Under the pieces are notes generated by a model. That model was not told where the DNA came from and made no database searches. It saw only the letters and a program-made list of their open reading frames with translations. 64,000 bases of DNA from Shewanella salipaludis (lineage in GTDB: Bacteria; Pseudomonadota; Gammaproteobacteria; Enterobacterales; Shewanellaceae): assembly GCF_012911865.1 (NCBI RefSeq), contig NZ_JAAXYH010000011.1, positions 62,001 through 126,000 on the forward strand, written 5' to 3'. A program made the position numbers and the translations under genes. Shown here in pieces: positions 26,388-35,902 of this stretch; within the stretch, counting starts at the first letter, position 1, and every line of letters begins with the position of its first letter.

Positions 26388-28091
26388 ATGGAAGTGCTTA
26401 TTATCGATGACGATGAGCTGGACCGTATGGCTATCATCAGGGCCATGAGACACGCCGAGGTTGAGGTCAACTTTGCCCAGGCGACGACGGCGCAGCAAGG
26501 TTTGATACTCGCCAATGCGCAACGTTTCGATGTCGTTCTGCTCGACTTCAGGTTGCCTGACTGCGATGGCATCGAGGTGCTGAAAATGTTGCGCAGCACC
26601 GGCGCCTGTCAGACGGCGATTGTCATGCTCAGCCAACAGGAGGATGAGACGCTGGCGGCTCAGGCATTGGAAGCCGGGGCGCAAGATTTTTTGCTCAAGG
26701 ATGAGGTCAACTCCCGCCGTCTGTGGCGCGCCGTATATCAGGCGCAGCATCGTTACCGCCTGGAAGAGGCATTGCATAACAGCAGGAATGAACTGCGGCA
26801 GCTGGCCGAGTGCGATCCCCTGACCGGGTTGGCGAATCGCTACGATTTCGAACGCGCCTTGCAGCTTGGGGTCGGCAGGGCCAACAGGGGCGGCACCCTG
26901 GCTGTGCTCTTGCTGGATGTCGACAGGTTCAAGCAGGTCAATGACACTTACGGCCATGGAGTGGGCGATCGGTTGCTGATCGAGGTGGCGCGGCGACTCA
27001 AACCCGTCATCCGCGAGAGCGATTTGCTGGCGCGACTGGGGGGCGATGAGTTTGTGGTCCTGCTCCAGGACCTGGCCCGCGATGAGCAAGCGATACTGCT
27101 GGCCGAACGCATAGTGGCCTCCTTCCACGAACCCATGCTATGCGATGGTATCTCGTTGCGGGTCACCGCCAGCATAGGCATAGCCGTTTACGGCGACAGT
27201 GCCAACAACACCCTGGATCTGATGAAATGCGCCGATATCGCCTTGTATCGCGCCAAACAGGCGGGCCGTAATCAGAGCCACTTTTATTCGAAGCAGCTGC
27301 ATCAGGCCGTGCGCAAGCGCATGGCCTTGGAGCGCGACATACGCAATGCACTGGCACAACAGGAATTCAAACTCTACTACCAGGCCCAGATCGATGCCAA
27401 GAATGGTCAGTTGATCGGTCTGGAGGCCTTGCTGCGTTGGGAGCATCCCAGCCGCGGGGTACTACTGCCGGCCGACTTTCTGATCATGGCGGAAGAGATA
27501 GGTCTGATGCCGGAAATAGGCAAGTGGGTGTTGCAAAGCGCTTGCCGCCAGGTTCATGCCTGGCGTAACTGCCTGGCTCCCGATGGCCTGTGTCTGGCCA
27601 TCGCCATCAACTTGTCTGCCGGGCAATTACAGGAGCAAGATCTGTTCGAGACCATAGACAGGGCCCTGGCAGACAGCGGTCTGGATGCCGGCCTGCTCGA
27701 ATTGGAAATTACCGAACATGCCTTGATCAAGAATCCCCAGAATATCGCCGCCAAGCTGGCCAAGATTGCTGCCCGCGGGGTGCGTTTATCCCTGGATGAT
27801 TTTGGTACCGGCTTTTCTTCCTTCGAGCATCTGAAGTTATTTCCCATTCATGCGCTGAAAATAGATCGTATCTTCGTCTCGGGCATAGGTCAGGGCGAGG
27901 CCCAGGATCGTCTGCTGGCCGCCATGATACGTTTCGCCAAGGCCCTGGGGCTGAAAGTGGTCGCCGAGGGGGTAGAGACCAATGCCCAGGCACAATTTTG
28001 CTGTGCGCATGGCTGTGATTTCCAGCAGGGGTATTTCTATGCCGAGGCCCTGCCGGCAACCGAGTTCGAGTCCAGGTTCTTGTTGGCCTGA
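26388..28091 (+). CDS. Response regulator with GGDEF and EAL domains
   Basis: 567 residues, start preceded by GAGGAAG. Receiver domain 1-120 (LIIDDDELDRMAI, VLLDFRLPDCDG), GGDEF domain about 140-300 with an intact LARLGGDEFVVLL, and EAL domain about 320-560 with GLEALLRWEHP, NLSAGQLQ, DDFGTGFSSFEHL and KIDRIFV. Both active sites appear conserved, so it could make and degrade cyclic di-GMP, with the balance set by phosphorylation. It lies 22 bp after the single-domain regulator and 89 bp before the kinase. Confidence 0.92.
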   Translation: MEVLIIDDDELDRMAIIRAMRHAEVEVNFAQATTAQQGLILANAQRFDVVLLDFRLPDCDGIEVLKMLRSTGACQTAIVMLSQQEDETLAAQALEAGAQDFLLKDEVNSRRLWRAVYQAQHRYRLEEALHNSRNELRQLAECDPLTGLANRYDFERALQLGVGRANRGGTLAVLLLDVDRFKQVNDTYGHGVGDRLLIEVARRLKPVIRESDLLARLGGDEFVVLLQDLARDEQAILLAERIVASFHEPMLCDGISLRVTASIGIAVYGDSANNTLDLMKCADIALYRAKQAGRNQSHFYSKQLHQAVRKRMALERDIRNALAQQEFKLYYQAQIDAKNGQLIGLEALLRWEHPSRGVLLPADFLIMAEEIGLMPEIGKWVLQSACRQVHAWRNCLAPDGLCLAIAINLSAGQLQEQDLFETIDRALADSGLDAGLLELEITEHALIKNPQNIAAKLAKIAARGVRLSLDDFGTGFSSFEHLKLFPIHALKIDRIFVSGIGQGEAQDRLLAAMIRFAKALGLKVVAEGVETNAQAQFCCAHGCDFQQGYFYAEALPATEFESRFLLA

Positions 28092-28180
28092 CCGGAACTA
28101 TGCCCCATCAATGGCCAAGGCTGTGAGAGCGGGAAATACAGAGCCATGTCTTGGGATGGCTAACGAAAGGGAGTGTTGCT

Positions 28181-30775
28181 GTGCCGTTTTCCCGATTTTT
28201 GTTGTCGAAAGATAAACGCGTCTTCGTCAGAACCCTGCTGCTCTTCCTGCTGCTGGCACTGCTGCTCTCGGCCTATTATGGCGGCAAAGTGCATACCAAG
28301 GGGGTCATGGAACTGGAGCAACAACTGACGACGCTCACCGACAAGAAAAGCGCCGAGTTGCAGTTGCTGCTGGTCAACATTCAAAAAGATGTGCAATTTC
28401 TGGAGAAGACCCCAGGGGTACAAGGCATAGTCCGCGCCAGTTTCAACGCCGGCCTGGACCCACTGCAGGGTGACTCGCTCGAGATCTGGCGCGCCAGGTT
28501 GAAACAAATTTTCAGTGCCTATCTCGTGGCCAATCCGGCGTTGAACCAGATCCGCTTCATCGGCATTGCAGATGAGGGGCAAGAACTGGTCCGGGTCGAT
28601 CGTATCGATGGCACACCTGTTGCCGTCGCCGACAATCAGTTGCAGCCCAAGGCCGCCAGGGACTATTTCATGGCGATCGCCAAACTCGGCAAGGATAGTG
28701 TCTATATTTCCGATATCAGCTTGAACCGGGAGCATGGCCGGCTGTCGCAGCCCCTGACGCCCATGATCCGCGCCGGCATGCCAGTGTATCGCCAGGATGG
28801 GCAGCTGTTTGGCATGCTGGTATTGAACGCAGATGTTTCCCGGTTACTGGCGAGCATAGGTAGTATCCCATTCGAATTCGGCCAAATCCGCACCCTGATG
28901 GTTAACGCCGAAGGCGATTATCTGGTGCACCCGGACGCAGCTCAGAGCTTCGGTTTCGATCTGGGAGAGCGGCATCTCTGGAGCCATGATTTCAACCTGG
29001 TCTCACCGCGAGAATTAGCCGCCTCCCACTCGCTTCCCGGACTGCCGCAATCGGGTACCTTTTATTTTTCAAAGAAAAACATAGCGTTGGATCCGGATGA
29101 ACCACAGCGGGTCCTGACCCTGCTCACCCTGGCACCCGAGTCTATTGTCCTTAACCGGGCTATCATGGCGGGGAGTTATTGTCTGCTTGCCATCGGCATC
29201 CTGGGGCTCATCTGTGGCGGGGTATTTTATTATTTTCGGATGAAGTTATTCCTGAAAAATGAACAATTCAAACTGCAGGCCGTGAGCGAATTGGAGACGC
29301 TCTTGCGCCAGGTCATAGAAGCCGCCCCCTATGCCCAGGTATTGATCAATCAAGCCGGGGTGATCGAAATGGTCAACGCCCAGACAGAAGCGTTATTCGG
29401 CTATGAGCGTGCCGAACTCTTGGGTAAGCCTATAGAAACCCTGATCCCCGCCCGTTTTCATCACCAGCATCCTGGATTGCGCAATGCCTTTCTCGCCAAG
29501 CCGGAAACCCGCCCCATGGGACTCGGGCGGGAGCTGTATGCCCTGCGTAAAGATGGCAGCGAATTCCCGGTCGAGATAGGCCTCAGTCGCATAGACACCA
29601 AGCAAGGCGCCAAGGTGCTTTCGGCCATAGTGGATATTTCAGAGCGCCAGCATTTCATTGCCGAGCTGTCCCACCGCAACCAAGCACTGTCCAGCCTGGA
29701 GAAGCGCTTTAGGCAGGTGATCGAGGCCGCGCCCAACTGCATGGTGATGACGGATAATTTGGGCCGTATCGAACTGGTCAATGCCCAGACCGAAAAGTTG
29801 TTCGGCTATCTGCGTGAGGAGCTTCTGGGGCAGCCGATAGAAATGCTGATCCCGCAGCGCTTTCGGCATCAGCATCCGGGCCTGCGCAGCGGCTTTTTTG
29901 CCAAGCCGGAGAATAGGGCCATGGGGCTGGGACGGGATCTCTATGCCTTGCGCAAAGATGGCAGCGAATTTCCGGTGGAGATAGGCCTCAGCCGGGTCGA
30001 CACCACGGTCGGCATCAAGGTGCTCTCGGCGATAGTCGACATCTCGGAACGCAAGCAGTTTACCGACGAGCTGACCCGCAGAAATCAGGAATTGAATAAC
30101 TTCGCCTATGTGGCCTCCCATGATCTGAGATCGCCGCTGCGGGGCGTAGATCAGCTGGCCACCTGGTTGGAAGAGGACTTGAGCGGCAAGATAGACCCGG
30201 AATCGGCCGAGCATTTGAGGCTGATGCGGGGGCGGATCAGCCGTATGGAGCAACTGTTGGCGGATCTGCTGGCCTATGCCCGTGCCGGGCGCCTGGAAGG
30301 CAGCCCGGAGCTGGTCGACACCGCCGACCTGGTACGAGATACCTTCGAGCTGCTGTGCCTGGATGCCGCCTTCAGACTGCAACTCGAGGGCAACTTTCCC
30401 AGGTTACGGACGGCCAGGGTGCCGCTGGAGTTGATCTTCAGGAATTTACTCGGCAATGCCATCAAGCATCACGACAGAGCCGGGGGGGAAATCAGGGTCA
30501 GGGTGCACCCGGGACGCAACAGCTTTGAGTTCGATGTCATAGACGACGGCCCCGGCATACCGCCGGAGTTGGCCGGGCGCGCCTTCAGCATGTTCCAGAC
30601 CCTGAGGCCCCGTGATGAGGTGGAGGGCAGCGGCATGGGACTGGCGATAGTCAAGAAGACGGTTGAAACCTTCGGCGGCACCATCAGCCTGACCCCAAAT
30701 TCCCCCCGCGGCGCAGTGTTCAGCTTCTCCTGGCCGGATAAAGTGCGTGAGTCGCTACCCGAGCCTGTGTCATAA
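28181..30775 (+). CDS. Sensor histidine kinase with tandem near-identical PAS domains
   Basis: 864 residues from the GTG at 28181, chosen because AAAGGGAG lies 8 bases upstream; an in-frame TTG at 28151 has no such site. Membrane segments near residues 15-35 and 330-352 flank a large periplasmic double-Cache-like sensor (RFIGIADEGQELVRVDR, YISDISLNREHG). Two PAS domains follow, each with VIEAAP, LFGY, LLG.PIE.LIP, KDGSEFPVEIGLSR and KVLSAIVDISER; they are about three-quarters identical, so the second arose by duplication. The kinase core has NNFAYVASHDLRSPLRG with the phospho-His and a HATPase domain (DDGPGIPPE, GSGMGLAIVKK), of the type found in phytochromes. It probably phosphorylates the two upstream receivers. 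Confidence 0.9.
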   Translation: MPFSRFLLSKDKRVFVRTLLLFLLLALLLSAYYGGKVHTKGVMELEQQLTTLTDKKSAELQLLLVNIQKDVQFLEKTPGVQGIVRASFNAGLDPLQGDSLEIWRARLKQIFSAYLVANPALNQIRFIGIADEGQELVRVDRIDGTPVAVADNQLQPKAARDYFMAIAKLGKDSVYISDISLNREHGRLSQPLTPMIRAGMPVYRQDGQLFGMLVLNADVSRLLASIGSIPFEFGQIRTLMVNAEGDYLVHPDAAQSFGFDLGERHLWSHDFNLVSPRELAASHSLPGLPQSGTFYFSKKNIALDPDEPQRVLTLLTLAPESIVLNRAIMAGSYCLLAIGILGLICGGVFYYFRMKLFLKNEQFKLQAVSELETLLRQVIEAAPYAQVLINQAGVIEMVNAQTEALFGYERAELLGKPIETLIPARFHHQHPGLRNAFLAKPETRPMGLGRELYALRKDGSEFPVEIGLSRIDTKQGAKVLSAIVDISERQHFIAELSHRNQALSSLEKRFRQVIEAAPNCMVMTDNLGRIELVNAQTEKLFGYLREELLGQPIEMLIPQRFRHQHPGLRSGFFAKPENRAMGLGRDLYALRKDGSEFPVEIGLSRVDTTVGIKVLSAIVDISERKQFTDELTRRNQELNNFAYVASHDLRSPLRGVDQLATWLEEDLSGKIDPESAEHLRLMRGRISRMEQLLADLLAYARAGRLEGSPELVDTADLVRDTFELLCLDAAFRLQLEGNFPRLRTARVPLELIFRNLLGNAIKHHDRAGGEIRVRVHPGRNSFEFDVIDDGPGIPPELAGRAFSMFQTLRPRDEVEGSGMGLAIVKKTVETFGGTISLTPNSPRGAVFSFSWPDKVRESLPEPVS

Positions 30776-30850
30776 AACCCGGCAAGTTGGCGGTAATGTT
30801 CGGGCAGCCGTGGCCAGATCTTGCTTGTCGGCGCCACTGTGGCGCGCTCG

Positions 30851-30887
30851 TGTAATGGCATGTAATGGCATGTAATGGCGTGTAATT
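30851..30887 (+). repeat. 10-bp tandem repeat TGTAATGGCA, 3.7 copies
   Basis: TGTAATGGCA, TGTAATGGCA, TGTAATGGCG, TGTAATT: an array phased at one helical turn, about 100 bp before the unknown gene at 30984. The same unit recurs at 31413-31430 before the next gene. It may be a repeated operator; the protein that binds is unknown. Confidence 0.75.
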
Positions 30888-30983
30888 CGCTTTGGTCGTT
30901 AAATTCCTTACTCTTACAGACTGGATGGCGGAGCTGCCTTGGCCGGCTCACGCCTTGATGCGGATGAGGGTGGACAACGGCTT

Positions 30984-31427
30984 ATGCAACAGACACTACA
31001 GCTCCAGGGGGCCGAGTTAAGGCACTGCGCCAGGATAGAGTTGAACAATGATTCCCCCTTTCCCCTGTTCAGGCGGCCGGGTGGCAGCCATTATGAGGCA
31101 CAATTTCCCGCCGTGCTGCCCGCAAACAGCAGCACCAGCATACTGCTGGAGTCGCATGTGGGCGCCCGGGTCTTCATGGGCTGGGCGCGCTATCAGGCCA
31201 GGGACAATCCCGGGATACGCTTGGTCTTGACGTTGACCAAGTCGCTGTTGCCCCAGCAGTCCATGCTCAAGATCCAGCATTCGGCCCGGCTGCGACACGA
31301 GATGCAGGTGAGCTATTGCAGTGCCCGCAGATTTGAGGCCAGGCTCAGCCTCAGCGAAGACAGCCTGCCGCTCGATGCCGGCAAGCCGCAGAGCGTTTCC
31401 CTGAAGCAGGGGTGTAATGCCGTGTAA
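30984..31427 (+). CDS. Unknown protein, all-beta, next to kinase/FHA locus
   Basis: 147 residues if it starts at the ATG 30984; a TTG at 30939 in the same frame has GGAG upstream and would add 15 residues. No recognised motif. The sequence alternates in beta fashion (ARIELNNDSPFPLF, ILLESHVGARVFMGWARYQ, IRLVLTLTK) and contains few Cys; no signal peptide or membrane segment. Sequence style is typical of the genome, so it looks like a real gene. It is followed by another unknown gene on the same strand, both converging on a Ser/Thr kinase gene. Function unknown. Confidence 0.6.
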   Translation: MQQTLQLQGAELRHCARIELNNDSPFPLFRRPGGSHYEAQFPAVLPANSSTSILLESHVGARVFMGWARYQARDNPGIRLVLTLTKSLLPQQSMLKIQHSARLRHEMQVSYCSARRFEARLSLSEDSLPLDAGKPQSVSLKQGCNAV

Positions 31428-31430
31428 TCC
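31413..31430 (+). repeat. Second TGTAATG repeat pair
   Basis: TGTAATGCCG followed by TGTAATCC, the same 10-bp period and core as at 30851-30887, overlapping the stop of the preceding gene and 120 bp before the next start. Confidence 0.6.
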
Positions 31431-31549
31431 TTTTTTAAGTCATTAAGAGATAGAATAAAATTCTGATTACTGCTAGCGTGGATAGTGAGTTGAACACGAC
31501 TCATACAGCTGAGTATCGCACCGCATCATTTTGTTACTTGGAGAAATTT

Positions 31550-32083
31550 ATGTCCGAAAATACCATAATAGTACCGGCTTTTAATGCAAACACGTCGACA
31601 GTCGAGGGCGGCATAGCGATCGTCTGCCTCAAGGTGACGCCACATAAAACGGCCGACTGGCAGACGCAAATATTAAGGAATAACGAGTTCCAACCCCTGG
31701 ACGGTGAACTAGAGGTGATATTCGCAGCGGACAATGTTCAATTCCCGACGCTGAATTTGTTGGCCGAGATGCAGACATTCAAGTTGCTTGTACTGCTCGA
31801 CGGTTCGGCACAAGAGCCTGGCATATGGCAGTTCTATGATAAGGGGGTATATTTTGAAAACAATACCGCCAACAACCCGGACTTTGCGGTAACCACGGCA
31901 CTCAATGATGACAGCACTTGCCTGACTATCACTGTCAGCCAGGTGAAGGAAACCAGCAACGAGCTGCCGTTGGCGTTCCGCTACCTGGCCAGCTTCCTGC
32001 CTGAGAGCAGCCTTGGCGGCGGTCAATTGGGACTCTATTACTCACAAGATCCCAGTATCAAAATTCAACGTCCGCAGGGCTAG
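31550..32083 (+). CDS. Unknown cytoplasmic protein, possibly DP-EP/DUF1888-like
   Basis: 177 residues from MSENTIIVP, chosen because TTGGAG lies 8 bases upstream; the frame is open further back to 31478. The sequence looks all-beta (VEGGIAIVCLKVTP, FKLLVLLDG, GIWQFYDKGVYFEN, TCLTITVSQVKE, LAFRYLASF) with no signal peptide or membrane segment. It may belong to a small family known only from gammaproteobacteria, but that is a weak recollection. Its stop is 4 bases from the stop of the convergent Ser/Thr kinase gene. Function unknown. Confidence 0.65.
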   Translation: MSENTIIVPAFNANTSTVEGGIAIVCLKVTPHKTADWQTQILRNNEFQPLDGELEVIFAADNVQFPTLNLLAEMQTFKLLVLLDGSAQEPGIWQFYDKGVYFENNTANNPDFAVTTALNDDSTCLTITVSQVKETSNELPLAFRYLASFLPESSLGGGQLGLYYSQDPSIKIQRPQG

Positions 32084-32086
32084 GGC

Positions 32087-34534
32087 TCAATAACGTTGCA
32101 GCAGTGCCGCGAATTCCTCGCGTTGCTGCAGCGGCGTGAACCAGGGCAGAGTAAACCACTCTTTGGCCAGCCCAGAGGCCAGTGCCTGCTCCATCTGTAC
32201 CAGGGCCGAGTCCAGATTGCCGGTTTTACTGCCGATCAACGCGGCAACATAGGCGACGTTGGTGTCGGCCGGCGCCAGTTTTTGCGCTTCATTCAAGGCA
32301 CGCATGGCCGCGACTGTGCTGCCCAGATGCAGCGAGGCCTGGGCGCGTTCGAGCCATTCGCCCACGCTCAGCGGCGTCTGTGGTGACAGGTGCAACACCG
32401 CCTGATAATGTTGCTCGGCCTGGACCTGGTTGCCGCTGACCAGTTCGGCGTCGGCCAGATTGAGCCGATAGGTGGCGACGTCGGGGCTGAGTGCCACCGA
32501 GCGGCGCATGGAGGCGAGTGCCTCCGACTGTTGGCCGCCGATGAGCTGCGCCAGTCCCAGGTAGCTCAGGATTTCCGGGTCTTCACTCTGTGCCAGCACA
32601 GCCTCGAAACGCGCTATCGCATCCCTTACCGGTCCATGGGTCAAATAAATGATCCCCAGATTGACGTTGGCCGACCAGTTTTGCGGTTGAATACCCAGGA
32701 TCTGCGTCAGTCGCTGTTGCGCCTGGCTGGCCTCGCCGAGTGCGATTTCTGTGATGGCGAGGTTCATCAGGCTGGCGGTGTCGTGGCGCAGCGAATGAGC
32801 CAACAGATATTGCTCCCGTGCCTGTCGATACTGGTCCTGATACAAGGCCAGGTGTCCCCCCAAGGCGGCGGCATGGGCGGGATCCAGGCCCAATTCGAGC
32901 GCTTTCTCCCTGTATTGTTCGGCGTCCCGATAGTCCTGTTGACTCAGTGCCAGCCAGAATCTGTCGACGGCATAGAACACACTGGTCTTGTAGGAGCCCG
33001 GGCTCTTGTCCAGCCGCTGCGCCAGTCGCTGCAGTAAGGCAGAATCTTCGGATGAGTGGTACAGCTTGAGCGCATGCTCCCGATAGAGAGAATAGGCCGC
33101 GGTAATATAGGGATTACGCTCCAACAAGGTATCGAGGCGCGCCAGCAAACCGGCATCCAGGGTGTTGAATGACAACCTGTATATCGCCAGATATTCCTGA
33201 TATTCGACCGCCGACATCGTCAGTTTGTCGGGCTGCATATCCAAGCCCTGGAACAGCCTTGCCCAATGGCTTTGGGTCGTTTGAAACAGGCTGTAGTTGT
33301 CGAGGTTGCTCAGGCTGGGCCAATTGACCTGCCCCAGTACGCTTAATTGCTTCGGCTCCAAGCGGCTGAGTTTTATCTGGCAAGGCTGGACCCGGCAGTT
33401 GATCTCGGTATCGACAATATCCGTTGCGCCGGTCAGCTGTGCCAACTGCGTGAGGTTGTCGTGGTTCTGGTTGAGTTCGCTGCGGGAAATCAGCGTCGTG
33501 CCGCGGGTGTGGAGCACCGCCTGGCGCAGGGCATCGTCTATGGTCGCTTGCAACAACAGCTGTTGCTCTTGCGTCGTTGGCTGATCGAATCTGGGTTCCA
33601 ACACCAGAACATAGCGGTTGGCTCGATGGCTGCGCCAATAATCCAAGCCGGCGTAACCCAGGCCCAGGCAGAGCAGCAACCCCAGCCCCCCCAGCCCCCA
33701 CAGTGTGAGTGTGCCCTGCAGACGCGGTGGTTTGGCGGCAGGAATGGCCATGGTCTGCTGGCTGAGTTGTGCCTGGAACTCCAAATCCCGGTAGATGCGG
33801 GCCAACACCTCGGCGACCTGCTCGCTGTTGTACCCCCGCCGTCCCGGATTGGCATCGAGCAGCTTATTCAGCAGGCTAATCAATTCCGCCGGGAGTGCGG
33901 GTATGATGCCGGCGGCATCCATTGCGCGCGGCTTGTCGGCGTCGCTAAAGGGGTGGCGTTTCGCCAGCAGCTCGAAGGCCATCACGGCAAAAGAAAACAG
34001 CTCGCTGCGCTCATCGAGTGCTTTACCCTGCCGCTGCTCCGGTGACATATAGGGCTGGCTGCCGTAAGAGGGCGGCGCATCCTGTGGTTGCTGCGCCAGG
34101 CCGAAGTCGCACAGCTTGGCCTGCAGCCTGTCGCAGATCAGGATATTACTCGGTTTGATATCACAGTGCAGGATGCCGGCCTTGTGGGCCGCGGCCAGCG
34201 CAGCGGCAATCTGGCTGAGGATCTGCAGTTTTTGCGGCAGGCTCAATATCTGTTGGCGTTGCAGCGTCAGCAAGTCATGACCCTTGATGTATTCCATCAC
34301 CAGCCCTGGAGACTCGCCCTCTATGACTTCGTAGATCTGCACCACATGGGGATGGTTAAGCCGTGCCAGCGCCCTGGCTTCCTGCAGGCTCTGCTGCCGT
34401 GCGCCTTGGTCTGTATCCAGCAGTTTCAGGGCGACGTGGCGTGATAACTTCTCGTCATAGGCCAGATAGACGCTGCCCATACCCCCACGGGCCAGGCACT
34501 TCTCGATACGATAATGTCGGACCCGGGTTAACAT
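32087..34534 (-). CDS. Membrane Ser/Thr protein kinase with TPR region
   Basis: 815 residues. N-terminal kinase domain (1-260): glycine loop LARGGMGSVYLAYD, Lys37 in VALKLLD, catalytic loop HCDIKPSN (Asp125, with Cys in place of the usual Arg), DFG at 143-145, SYGSQPYMSPEQ. Because the HRD Arg is missing, it is of the non-RD kind. One membrane segment near 283-305 (LTLWGLGGLGLLLCLGLGYAGL). The C-terminal part includes about ten TPR-like units (NPGNLGIIYLTHG-type helices). It overlaps the FHA gene by 7 bases, so the pair is coupled. FHA domains read phospho-Thr, so the kinase probably acts on or with that protein. Confidence 0.88.
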   Translation of the reverse strand: MLTRVRHYRIEKCLARGGMGSVYLAYDEKLSRHVALKLLDTDQGARQQSLQEARALARLNHPHVVQIYEVIEGESPGLVMEYIKGHDLLTLQRQQILSLPQKLQILSQIAAALAAAHKAGILHCDIKPSNILICDRLQAKLCDFGLAQQPQDAPPSYGSQPYMSPEQRQGKALDERSELFSFAVMAFELLAKRHPFSDADKPRAMDAAGIIPALPAELISLLNKLLDANPGRRGYNSEQVAEVLARIYRDLEFQAQLSQQTMAIPAAKPPRLQGTLTLWGLGGLGLLLCLGLGYAGLDYWRSHRANRYVLVLEPRFDQPTTQEQQLLLQATIDDALRQAVLHTRGTTLISRSELNQNHDNLTQLAQLTGATDIVDTEINCRVQPCQIKLSRLEPKQLSVLGQVNWPSLSNLDNYSLFQTTQSHWARLFQGLDMQPDKLTMSAVEYQEYLAIYRLSFNTLDAGLLARLDTLLERNPYITAAYSLYREHALKLYHSSEDSALLQRLAQRLDKSPGSYKTSVFYAVDRFWLALSQQDYRDAEQYREKALELGLDPAHAAALGGHLALYQDQYRQAREQYLLAHSLRHDTASLMNLAITEIALGEASQAQQRLTQILGIQPQNWSANVNLGIIYLTHGPVRDAIARFEAVLAQSEDPEILSYLGLAQLIGGQQSEALASMRRSVALSPDVATYRLNLADAELVSGNQVQAEQHYQAVLHLSPQTPLSVGEWLERAQASLHLGSTVAAMRALNEAQKLAPADTNVAYVAALIGSKTGNLDSALVQMEQALASGLAKEWFTLPWFTPLQQREEFAALLQRY

Positions 34535-35529
34535 TCAATATGACTTACTGGATCATGGGGCTGCAGAGGCGAAACATATTCGTCTATGTCACCTTTTTTC
34601 AGGGTGAAATGGGCAACATTGAAACGCATCTTACCCGGCCTGCGTCCTATGAGCGCCGGATTCTGGCTGTTGCTCAGTCCCAGTTCGCTGGCAAACTGTT
34701 TGCGCGCCCGGTAGATAAGAATGTTGAGATGATTGGCATCAATTTTTAAATCGCGCATCAGTTGACTGCCGTCTCTCCAGCCCTGTTCATTCGCCGCTAT
34801 TCCCAGGCCAATGTCGTGCACTCGATAGCGGGCGAGCAACAGGGTGAGATAGTGATGGCTGCGCATGCCCAAATCGAATGTTTGCCCCGCGTTGTCAATT
34901 ATGAGCTGGGTGCTCTCCTCATCGAGACTCGTCTTGATGGTCACTGTGAGATTGTTGACCGAGTTATGGCGCAATATTCTGGTATCACAGTTCTGTTCAT
35001 TGACGAACAGCTGCCATTTTTGACCCGAGAGTAAAATATTGTCGTGATCCGGCCAAGGCTTGTGCTCTACCGATTGCCGGTCATATTCTTCTATGGTCCA
35101 GACGTCGCGCTCAGTGTCGTAATAGACCAGCAGCTCGGGAGCCTGCTCATTGGGCAATATATTGAAACGGGCCAGCGGGATCTCTTGTTGCTGTGTGTGC
35201 TGCTCCGGATGGGGGATCAGCATATCTATGGGGGGAGACAAGTCCTGCACATCGAAGCTGGCATCGTCGAGATTGCAGATCTTGATGCGATCGCCAAGGT
35301 GCAATAACCTGTGCTTATTCGGCTCCAGACGCTCGCCATTGACCCAGGTGCCGTTGAGGCTGATGTCCCTTATCAGCCATTGTTGATTTTCCCATTCTAC
35401 CAGGCAGTGTATTTTCGATACTTCCGCACGCGGGACTTCCGTCTGCACCGAAAACAGCAGGCGGCCGAAGCTGTGGCTGGTGCATAGATAGACTCGCGTC
35501 CCCGATGAGTTATCAATCAAGTAGGCCAC
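34528..35529 (-). CDS. FHA-domain protein with putative DNA-binding C-terminus
   Basis: 333 residues. FHA domain at 10-85 with all signature residues: Gly22-Arg23, Ser38xxHis41 and Asn59-Gly60-Thr61, so phospho-Thr binding is expected. The middle region is less clear. The C-terminal third (ALLLARYRVHDIGL, GSQLMRDLKIDANHLNILIYRARKQFASELGL) resembles a winged-helix transcriptional output domain with a recognition helix ending in RARKQF and a strand-rich tail. It is upstream of and translationally coupled with the membrane Ser/Thr kinase. A kinase-controlled transcription factor is a reasonable inference, and the TGTAATG repeats near the adjacent genes are possible targets. Confidence 0.8.
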   Translation of the reverse strand: MAYLIDNSSGTRVYLCTSHSFGRLLFSVQTEVPRAEVSKIHCLVEWENQQWLIRDISLNGTWVNGERLEPNKHRLLHLGDRIKICNLDDASFDVQDLSPPIDMLIPHPEQHTQQQEIPLARFNILPNEQAPELLVYYDTERDVWTIEEYDRQSVEHKPWPDHDNILLSGQKWQLFVNEQNCDTRILRHNSVNNLTVTIKTSLDEESTQLIIDNAGQTFDLGMRSHHYLTLLLARYRVHDIGLGIAANEQGWRDGSQLMRDLKIDANHLNILIYRARKQFASELGLSNSQNPALIGRRPGKMRFNVAHFTLKKGDIDEYVSPLQPHDPVSHIEC

Positions 35530-35845
35530 TGATTTTCCTTGTATCTACATTGCAATGATAAGAGATCCAATATACCTCAGTGGGCGCGAATGCAAAACAC
35601 CTAAGCACTCGGCAGGGGTCACATTTACCTCTTTCCATGCCAAGGCTTGTCGGCAGCATTGCACTTGCTGCACCTTGGAAGGCCAAACCTGTTCCGGCGG
35701 CACCAGTGGCGAATGGCAAGACCCAGCCTCCATGGAGGGACCTGCGGCGTGTCGGAGAAGGGGGCATGAGGGGAGGCATGAGATGTGATAGCAAGGTCCC
35801 GGTACCAGGATACCTGTTGCTCCCGAAGTTCGAAGTGCCATAAAC
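35530..35845. other. Intergenic region without gene
   Basis: Several overlapping short frames on both strands share this stretch, but none has a ribosome site or family features. It probably contains the promoter of the FHA/kinase operon at its left side. Confidence 0.4.
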
Positions 35846-35870
35846 GCAAAAGCCCCGCATCGCGGGGCTT
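35846..35870 (-). terminator. Terminator of yicC
   Basis: Perfect stem AAGCCCCGC/GCGGGGCTT with a 3-base loop, followed by TTTTGCGTTT on the minus strand, 33 bp after the yicC stop. Confidence 0.82.
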
Positions 35871-35902
35871 GGGTATCTCTCTGTTATCTATATGCGCAAC
35901 GG

